A stretch of DNA of 64,000 nucleotides, from the NCBI GenBank assembly GCA_037176725.1, contig JAZBRS010000044.1:3782001-3846000 (forward strand). The letters are read 5' to 3'. How positions within the stretch are numbered: position 1 is the first letter of the stretch; each line of letters begins with the position of its first letter. This document shows, one piece after another, positions 56,666 to 64,000 of this stretch. The position numbers and the translations under genes were made by a program. The stretch is from Posidonia oceanica (lineage: Eukaryota > Streptophyta > Magnoliopsida > Alismatales > Posidoniaceae). The notes under the pieces are model-generated. The model was not told the DNA's origin. It did no database searches and saw nothing but the letters and a program-made list of their open reading frames with translations.

Positions 56666-57894
56666 ATGTACAAACAAGGTATTGGTTATTCCTCTTTTAA
56701 GGATAAACCATACAAAAATGGATTTATTAGAGAATCAACACATGAAAAATACATTTTTGTGATAAAGAAACCAAATCCATCTAAGTGGGAACAAAGGGAT
56801 AGATTTGACAACAGTAGATTTCGTCCTACTAAAATATGGGTACCTAATGTTTTGTTATCCTCTAATGTAGGAACATGATGAATTCAAAGTGAATCTTGGA
56901 TAGTGGTTGCTCTCGTCACATGACTGGAGATCATAATCTCCTGAGCACACTTAAGTCCAAAGATGAAGGAGCTGTTACATTTGGAGACAATGGTAAAGGG
57001 ACAATTGTCGGGATAGGAAATGTAGGTAATCCTGACAACCCTTCCATTGAAAATGTTTTGTTAGTTGATGGTTTAAAACATAATTTAATTAGCATCTGTC
57101 AACTATGTTATATTGGTTACAAAGTTTTATTTGATAAAAAGGAATGCACTAGCTTTGAAGCAACCACAAACAAAATAATATTTACTGGAAATAGAAAACA
57201 TAATGTGTATAAAATTAAAGTATCCCATAAAATAAATAAAACAATATCATGTGTCGCTTTTACAAATGATGATGCTTGGCTATGGTATAGAAGACTCGGT
57301 CATGCCAATATGGGACAATTATCTAAATTATCCAAATGTGATTTTATTCATGGTTTACCAAAGATAGATTTCAAAAAGGATAGATTATGTGATGCATGTC
57401 AATATAGAAAACAAATTAAATCTTCTTTCAAAACAAAAGAAATGATTTCTACTACCAAACCTCTGGAGCTAATTCATATTGATTTATTTGGTCCTAGTAG
57501 AACCTTGAGTCTAGGAGGAAAAAGATATGCTTTTGTTTTAGTAGATGATTTTTCAAGATTCACATGGATGTTGTTTTTAACAAATAAAAATGACGTGTTT
57601 TCTGAATTTCAAAAGTTTTGCAAAATGGTTCAAAATGAAAAAGGACTAAGTATTATTAAAATAAGAAGTGACCATGGAGGAAAATTTGAGAATGAGGTTT
57701 TTGAATATTTTTGTGAAGAAAACAGGTTTCAACATAATTTCTTTTTTCCTAGGACTCCACAACAAAATGGAGTTGTTGAAAGGAAAAATCGAATATTACA
57801 AGAAATGGCTAGAACTATGCTTTGTGAAAATAATTTACCTAAGTATTTCTGGGCCGAAGCTGTCAATATATATAGCTTGTTATATTTTAAATAG
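56666..57894 (+). pseudogene. Copia protease and integrase, truncated by insertion
   Basis: After two stop codons (near 56654 and 56876) and one at a Trp position before the protease, the frame has LDSGCSRHMTGD (aspartic protease DSG), the pre-integrase LWYRRLGHANMGQLSKL with CDACQYRKQ, and the integrase core: IHIDLFG (first Asp), IRSDHGGKFENEVF (second Asp), QQNGVVERKNR (Glu). The next conserved block, NI..CYILNR, is entered by the CACTA element at 57896. Downstream RT and RNase H would be beyond the right edge of the window. Confidence 0.9.
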
Positions 57895-57909
57895 ACACTA
57901 CAAGAAAAC

Positions 57910-58295
57910 TGGGCTTTAGCCACGGCCAAATTCCGTGGCTAATACTAAAAAAGCCGTGGCTAAATCAATTTAGCCATGGCTTTTAACCGTGGCGGAGCTT
58001 GTGGCTAAAAGTCCCGTATCAAAATTTTAGCCACGGCTTAGGCCGACCGTGGCTAATTTAGCCACGGTCTTCATCTGTGGCTAATCCATGGCAAAAATGT
58101 ATTATACTTGCATCAAGATCCGTGGTTTAGCCGTGGCTAATTTAGGCACGGTATTTTCCGTGGCTAATTTAGGTATGGTATTTTCCGTGGCTATTCTATG
58201 ACTAATTTAGGCACGGTATTTTCCGTGGCTAATTTAGGCACGATATTTTCCGTGGCTATTCCGTGGCCAAGGCCGTGGCGAAAATTAGCCACTAA
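57910..58295. repeat. CACTA subterminal repeats
   Basis: More than fifteen copies of TTAGCCACGG / CCGTGGCTAA and near variants (TTAGGCACGG, CCGTGGCTATT) occur in both orientations. In CACTA elements such arrays bind the TNPA-type regulatory protein. Three longer direct sub-repeats of TTTAGGCACGGTATTTTCCG type lie at 58140-58250. Sequence from 58296 to 58507 is AT-rich. Confidence 0.88.
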
Positions 58296-58507
58296 TATAG
58301 CATGTAATATAATTTATTTTCTTTTCATCACCTATATTGTAATATATAAAACAAACTAAATTATTTTCAAAATGAAGATCATATACTAATTTAATAACAA
58401 ACTTCAAATTCAACAAAAGTAATATATATTAATTTCATAATCCAGTACATCATGTCCTCATATTAAGGTATCAGTTACATCAAGATTAATTGAATGAAAT
58501 ATCTAAT

Positions 58508-60614
58508 TCAAACATCATCTGCATAGCTTGTAGAATTTGGCTCCACATCTTGATCATCATTAGCGTTAACACTTGTAGAAGCCTACAAAAAACAATACAA
58601 ATCATAGAACAATATTAGAATATAAACAACATAAGATATTTCATTAAAGCACATAATTCCACTGTTTCAATTTAAAAAAAGAATTAAGTTTGAGGACACA
58701 CAAAACGACATTCATCAACCTCATTAAACTATCATAAGAAATATGAAATGTATTGTATTCTTGAAATTTTGAGAATTAATTGGATTTCATGGAATCTTTA
58801 AAAATCCCAAAAGATCATTTTTAACTTAATTGGTCAAGTTCCATTGCAAGGACTTATTAAGGTCTAATTTGTATATGATTTGGTAGCATGCATCAATAGG
58901 ACAAAGTATAGTATAACATGAAAAAGCAAAGTAGCTAATTATACTTACAATATTTGATGTTCGAGGCGACGGAGGCTTCCAACCCATGGACAAAGCATAA
59001 TTCTCAAAGCAGTCCTTGAGAATATCAGGCATTGCTTCCTTCAACATGTTTTTGAATTGAGTAAGTTGAAACTCATTGGGAGATGAAAGTTGATTAACTG
59101 ATTGTGATGATTGTACTGATTGTATTATCCTTGTGGAGGATTCACGAGGGCTAAACCCAATCACCCGTCCTTTCTTTACTCCTCTAGTAACTTGAAGCCA
59201 AGCATCCAAGTTGCCTTGTGGTAAGTCTTGTATTGATCCTTCTTCACCTTCTATTGATGTCGAGGATGAGTTGATACCCATGATGGAGTTGTAGTTGTCC
59301 TAAATCATGAAATTAGATTCATTACTAAAAAAAAGATACATTAGTAATTAAAACTACCATTTTGTAAATTCACATCTTGTTTAATGAAATAGAGAAATCA
59401 ACAACTTACATGAATGTCTTTTGCTCTAGCATGCACCCACTCATTGCTTTTTCTCTTTTGATGAATTTTTTTGAAGACCTTTGCTTGAGTTGGACGACGA
59501 TTAAGCTGTTTCTCCTGAAATGAAATTATATATCGATAATGTAATTTAGAAAATATCTGTAATAAAAAAAATTAATTAACCTTAAGCTAAATACACATTA
59601 TACCATATCATTCCTATGACCCTCAACAGTCCTTGAACCACCAGTGTATGTCATATGGGAAGAGCTAAGATGATTTTGAATTGCTTTTTCTGAAGTAATT
59701 TGCCATTGTTCTAACTTCCATCCATTCACAAACTCATCCCACATTGGCTTTTTGGCCCATTTTGGTGGAAACTCCTTGCATTTGTCATCTATTTTGGAGA
59801 CATTAGCTTTCTTCATTGCTTCACATCTTGCCTTATACAACCAAGCCTTGTAACGTTCTTTTACATACCCATCAAATGTTTCTTTTGCATGTCTAGTTGC
59901 CACTTCATCTCCAAATGTGTAATATTCCTTAAATGATACAAAATTTAAAATTATAAATGCAATTAGTTACCAATAATTTTCCCCACATCATGTTCTTCTC
60001 TGTATCTTTCCAGTCGTTCCATGACAGGTAAGCAACTGGAAGATGACCCTTAACAATATTAGCTATTTGTGACTTCACTGAAGGCGGTTCAAATGATCTA
60101 CAAAAATTCAACTAACAAGTAAATATTAACACACTTATTTTTATAAACAATAGACAATTATATAAACTAATTTTATTAAATGTAACAACCCTTTCCGTGC
60201 AAATGCATGAATTGGAGCTGTTGGTATATGAATTCCTTGTGCATCCCCTCTTGATCTTTGTGTCTCAGAATCTACAATCACATAAATAGATTTGAAAAGT
60301 TTTCAATGAAAAAAAATATATATACATGAACATATAATTATGCAAATACCATTATCCATTGTAAGAGTCGAGCATGACCCCGATACACCATCACTATTGC
60401 GCACCCTTGAAGTGTGTATAGGAATTGGAACTTCTGATACAGGAAATGAAGCCTCTGGTACACTTGGAGCTTCTGATACAGGAATTGGAGCTTCTGGTAC
60501 AGGAAGTGGAGCTTTTGGAACACTTGAAGCTTCTCTCTTTGTGATATGTTGTGCAGATCGTCCTTGTCTCTGACTTCGACGACCACGATTTTGTGTACCT
60601 CCTCCACGAACCAT
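58508..60614 (-). CDS. CACTA second gene, Transposase_24 (Ptta/En/Spm) type protein, seven exons
   Basis: I propose a start at 60614 (MVRGGGTQNRG) and exons 60614-60350, 60271-60190, 60097-59971, 59927-59604, 59514-59410, 59299-58949 and 58582-58508. All junctions are GT-AG and phases agree, giving 442 codons. The N-terminus is Pro-rich with repeated PVPEAPIPVSEAP units. The core reads SWNDWKDTEKNMMWGKLL, YVKERYKAWLYKARCEA, KPMWDEFVNGWKLEQWQ, MTYTGGSRT, RRPTQAKVFKKIHQKR and SNEWVHARAKDIH, the pattern of Pfam Transposase_24. It likely plays the DNA-binding/regulatory role of En/Spm TNPA-class proteins. No stops or shifts were found, so it may still be expressible. Intron choice is from sequence only. 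Confidence 0.78.
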
Positions 60615-60865
60615 ATTTAATCTTGTTTGAAAAAGAATATTCATTACCAAAGAATCACATAACCAAAACATAAAAATAATTAGCAGAAAACTCAAAAAAA
60701 AAAGACTTGAGATGGGGGGAAAACAATGGTGAAAACCACTAGACAAAACAAAAAAAAAGTTGTAGCATGATCATGAAAAGCAGAAAGCTATAAATTTTAT
60801 CCAATGGTGAATGTAAGGTAAACAAAACTGAGCTTTATTAGATGACTCAAGTTGACAGTATAGAA

Positions 60866-61580
60866 ATACAAAATGTGCTTTCCTCATCATGTCTCCATTG
60901 AAAAAGTGAGGAAATTATATTGGTCCCTTTCTCCAACAGTTTTTTAGCCTTAGAAATCAGACATTAATTGCCATTTGTCACTTACATGCCTTTTTGCTAC
61001 TTTTTATTACTAAATTTTAATTTCTTCAATCAGATGTGTTCTTTGTTACTCTGTACGCCTTTGATGTTGCTCTAGATACTACTAACAGGACTAAACGGTA
61101 GATCGGTACCCTAAAAAGGAACCACTTTCTTAATCTACCATTTTCTACTTGAATTACTACCATATGCATTCAAGTCTGCAAACTAGATTACAACAGCACC
61201 AATAGCCAATTCTTTAAACTTTCACAAGCTTCAGCATAGAAATACAGTATCACTTAGATACTCTTGTAACCAAATTCTGACAAATTGACCAATTCAAAAG
61301 AGTATCTAAGTGATTCAAGTGATTAATAGAAATAAATAGAAGATGCCATTAGTACACTAAGAGAGGTATGCATTATTCAAGTAACTTAAAAAGAAGCAAA
61401 GGAAATTGCAAGATTTAGAAGTACAAAATGTGCTTTCCTCATCATGTCTCCATTGAAAAAGTGAGGAAATTATATTGGTCCCTTTCTCCAACAGTTTTTT
61501 AGCCTTAGAAATGAGACATTAACTGCCATTTGTCACTTACATGCCTTTGATGCTGCTCTAGATACTACTAATAGGACACT
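60866..61580. repeat. Direct repeat inside the CACTA element
   Basis: ACAAAATGTGCTTTCCTCAT through TTGTCACTTACATGCC occurs at about 60866-60992 and about 61420-61548, followed in both by CTCTAGATACTACTAA. The intervening and flanking DNA (60620-61950) holds no gene that I can recognise. Confidence 0.85.
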
Positions 61581-61955
61581 TATCATATTTTAGCAGATGA
61601 GTAACTCAATATCAGTATGAAAAGATCCACTTACTTGGTTCTTCTTTCCATTGAGAAACCAGACCATGTGACTTAAATAGATTGAAGAAGTGAAATATGG
61701 GGACTAATATGATAAAAAAAAAACACTCAAACAACTCAATCACAAGGTAAGAAAAGCATCTTGAAACTAACTCACAAAAAAACCATTAATCACAAATGAT
61801 ACGCAGCAAATAAATACTTGAAGCCCAGTCTCAAGAATATCAAAGAAAATTTCAATCCAATGCACGATCTACAAATGAGACCTACAGTAGTCAAGATAGT
61901 TCAACAAATGATATGTAGAAAAACTATCACAAATAGAATATATATTGGATGTGAC

Positions 61956-62843
61956 TTAATCATCAACATCCATTGAATCATCGTTATCCTCATTCTCGTC
62001 GTCACCATCGTCGTCGTCCTCGTCCTCAACCTCATCCTCATCCTCATCCTCATCCTTGTCCTCATCCTCCTCATCTAAGTCTTCATCGTCCTCGTCATCC
62101 AACATATTGGTTAGGACGTTTAAGAAGTCGTCCTCAACCTCTTCACCTAGACCCATAAGATAAAGTGGTACATTGTCAAGGTTTTCATTTGCCGCATAAG
62201 GGAAAATAGTTGGATTTTCATCCTCTTGATATGTCTCTTCATGAGGAGGCTCAATGTTGTCTTCTTTATCTCTAGTGGACATACGATAAGTGTTCCTTGC
62301 TTTTGTTGTAATAACACTACACCAATCTTCATTTCTTCGGGATACACTTGGAGCATAAAAAACTTGTGTAGCTTGACTTGCCAATATAAATGGCTCGTAA
62401 GACCGTAGTCAGGATCGACAATTAACTTCCACATTGCCGTATCGATCCACTTTGACTCCTTTTTCGATATCATCTGAGTCGTGATCCCAATCATAACCAT
62501 AACCTGCAGCATCCATTACTAAATTTCTATATTGATTTCTACTACTGGATGGACCTCCCATGTCCAAAATGGGATTAACCATTGGAGGATCATCTAATTC
62601 TCCATGTTGAGTCCATGTAGTATAGTTACGTACAAAACCTTTACGGAAAATATGAAGATTAACAATATCTGTGGTCTCATAACAAGTTAAGGCACAACTG
62701 GCACAAGGACACTTGATCTTTCCATCATCTACACACTCCTCACGGGAAAAAGCAAAATCAAGAAACTCATTCACTCCTTCAAATTCAGATGATAGAAACC
62801 CATCATCAATTCTTCTAGTCATCCAACTTCGATCTTTAGACAT
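61956..62843 (-). pseudogene. CACTA transposase-associated domain fused to DUF4216, TNP2 domain missing
   Basis: The N-terminus MSKDRSWMTRR, EGVNEFLDFAF, IKCPCASCAL and FVRNYTTWTQHGE is the transposase-associated domain of CACTA TNP2 proteins. A linker with DAAGYGYDW follows. Then, with no TNP2 catalytic domain or DUF4218, comes the DUF4216 end: VDRYGNVEV, EPFILASQATQVFYAPSVSR and DWCSVITTKARNTY. The C-terminus is a very acidic Asp/Glu tract (about 50 residues). The frame is continuous except for one TGA at 62409-62411, at a position where CGA (Arg) would fit. A transposase without the catalytic core cannot cut DNA, so mobility would need help in trans. Confidence 0.8.
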
Positions 62844-62849
62844 GCTTTC

Positions 62850-63700
62850 CTATGAAATTGATTTTTGTAAACAATAGGTAAGTAGAACAAATGAAAAATG
62901 TAAACAATAGATAAGTAGAAAAGCATAGAAAAGTGGACTGTAAAGAAAACTAGCTTGACGATAACAATAATCAGATAGGACAATGACCGTGTTTTCTTTA
63001 ATCATATAGGAAATAATTTGTGTCTCCAGCAAAGCATGTATGATGCATAAGCTTTACATTAAAAACCACCTTTATATATGTTCGCAAACATACAACCTAA
63101 TCAAGTATTTAACAATTGGGTAAATCATAAAAAGGGAAGAAAACCTTCAATCCTGATCTCCTCAAAGCAAGTGCATGTGATAAAAGAACATTCACCAAGA
63201 TAACTAAAATTGCATAATTATAAAATAATCTATTTAAAATTCTAAAAAGAAAGGCTGGAGTTCCACTTTAAAATAATCAGATTTTCAACACCATATATAT
63301 TGATATGCTGTAACCTGTAATACATTTTCCTCTCAGATATCAATGACAACTCAACAATGTTGCAGCTTTCATATTGGCAAGATGTTCTACAAAAGTTGTA
63401 AGGCTTAATGTAATATATAGACACTTGAAATAATAAGTGAAACCCTTGTGTTGCTGCCAGCTACCAATGATCATGCCTCCACTTTCTTAAAATGGTAAAA
63501 ACATGGCCCTTCGAAATAAATGTAGAACCACGAGAAAATATGATAAATAAAATGATCTGGAAACAATTACTGATTTCCTACTTCTGTACTACACAAATAT
63601 TGAAGTAGATACTCGTTAGAGGAACATACAAAGTGATCTAGTGAAGTAAGTAAACACATATGAATGCAAACACATGTAAAACCATTAATCAATTCTCATA
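62850..63700. other. CACTA 5' region, no gene seen
   Basis: This is AT-rich sequence upstream of the transposase-associated gene. No promoter element stands out and no subterminal repeats like those at 57.9-58.3 kb are present, consistent with the 5' terminus being further right. Confidence 0.5.
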
Positions 63701-63701
63701 T

Positions 63702-63785
63702 AAATGATATGAGAATAATGCCAAATGATATGAAAATAATAACAAATGATACAAGCATAATGCCAAATGATACAAGTTAAATGAA
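63702..63785. repeat. 21-bp tandem repeat, four units
   Basis: Units of the form AAATGATATGAGAATAATGCC repeat four times at 21 bp with a few changes (AAATGATACAAG variants). It is non-coding and inside the presumed CACTA element. Confidence 0.8.
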
Positions 63786-64000
63786 AGGAAAATGACTTTG
63801 TCAAGTTGGTATCACAATTATATAATCTCTTATCATTTAGTTCTTATTTCAAAAATAATACCAGATTATTCTGTATATGACGTGGAGCTTTACCTAGGAT
63901 GTTATGTCATTGGTGTATCAATTGATATAAAATTTGATGTATACAAATCCTTTTCAAAGTATATTCTTACTCTTGCTTATAGAGCAACAGTTAGGTAAAT

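Larger units (their letters stand above)
53967..57895 (+). mobile_element. Copia (Sirevirus-like) retrotransposon, 5' part, cut by CACTA
   Basis: A 1,274-bp 5' LTR (TGTTGAAAA...CCTAACA), a primer-binding site, gag, protease, pre-integrase and integrase lie in order on the plus strand. Reverse transcriptase and RNase H are not in the window, because a CACTA element enters the integrase frame at 57896. The gag and protease region has at least one frameshift and two or more stops, so the element was probably dead before or soon after the insertion. Confidence 0.92.
57896..64000 (-). mobile_element. CACTA (En/Spm) transposon, 3' side; 5' end beyond the window
   Basis: The terminus is CACTACAAGAAAACTGGGC at 57896, inside the Copia integrase. 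Subterminal repeats fill 57910-58290. Two minus-strand genes follow: a Transposase_24-type gene (58508-60614) and a transposase-associated/DUF4216 gene (61956-62843). No complementary TTTTCTTGTAGTG terminus is found up to 64000, so the element is longer than 6.1 kb. The 3-bp flank at the left is AGA; its duplicate cannot be checked here. Confidence 0.88.

Noticed and set aside
62850..64000. Search for the right-hand CACTA terminus
   Set aside because: No TTTTCTTGTAGTG-like sequence or CCGTGGCTAA repeats occur here, so the element was left open at the window edge.
1..64000. CRISPR arrays, operons, tRNA or rRNA genes, telomeric repeats
   Set aside because: Short repeats here are tandem without regular unique spacers, gene structure is plant nuclear, and I saw no cloverleaf tRNA, rRNA or TTTAGGG arrays.

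Overview
The window is nuclear DNA from a flowering plant. It has intronless plant-specific DUF1645 genes, a plant bHLH gene fragment, spliced plant transposon genes with GT-AG introns, and nested Copia, CACTA, hAT, PIF/Harbinger, MULE-like, LINE and SINE-like elements in an AT-rich background. I could not assign a species. There is no sign of prokaryotic or organellar organisation.

Host genes are sparse. Three DUF1645 paralogues lie on the minus strand: gene 1 near 4.6-5.2 kb, gene 2 near 31.1-31.9 kb and gene 3 near 43.2-44.0 kb. Genes 2 and 3 are close duplicates including their flanks; gene 1 is more diverged. Fragments of other host genes are a bHLH exon present twice (1.8-2.05 kb and 11.1-11.5 kb) inside a 3-kb direct duplication, a decayed gene resembling the plant MEE60 family (20.7-21.0 kb), and a histone H3 N-terminus (18.35-18.42 kb).

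Layout: 0-6 kb holds an LTR remnant, bHLH copy A, DUF1645 gene 1 and a hAT-type MITE in its promoter. From 6.15 to about 10.2 kb is a PIF/Harbinger-like element with a broken Myb/SANT-like gene. bHLH copy B is at 10.36-13.3 kb. A 5.1-kb hAT-type element (13,806-18,932) is filled with nested tandem arrays and the H3 fragment. From 18.9 to 22 kb is AT-rich DNA, the MEE60-like pseudogene and a G-rich minisatellite. A dead but nearly full-structure LINE spans 22,060-29,004 with a perfect 16-bp target-site duplication. A SINE-like element lies near 30.1 kb, followed by DUF1645 gene 2. From 32.6 to 51.5 kb is a mosaic of a long LTR-like repeat (three direct copies and one inverted), a truncated LINE, a Tourist-like MITE, DUF1645 gene 3 and a MULE-like element. 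A block at 44.0-46.2 kb is repeated at 51.6-53.8 kb.

The right end is a three-level nest. A MITE (from 53,780) is cut by a Copia element (from 53,967), whose integrase reading frame is cut by a CACTA element (from 57,896). The CACTA element runs off the window. It carries an apparently intact seven-exon Transposase_24-type gene and a deletion-fusion gene that lacks the TNP2 catalytic domain. The most unusual items are the array-filled hAT-type element, the CACTA fusion gene, and the way paralogous blocks act as empty-site controls for several insertions. I did not see a convincing new cellular system.
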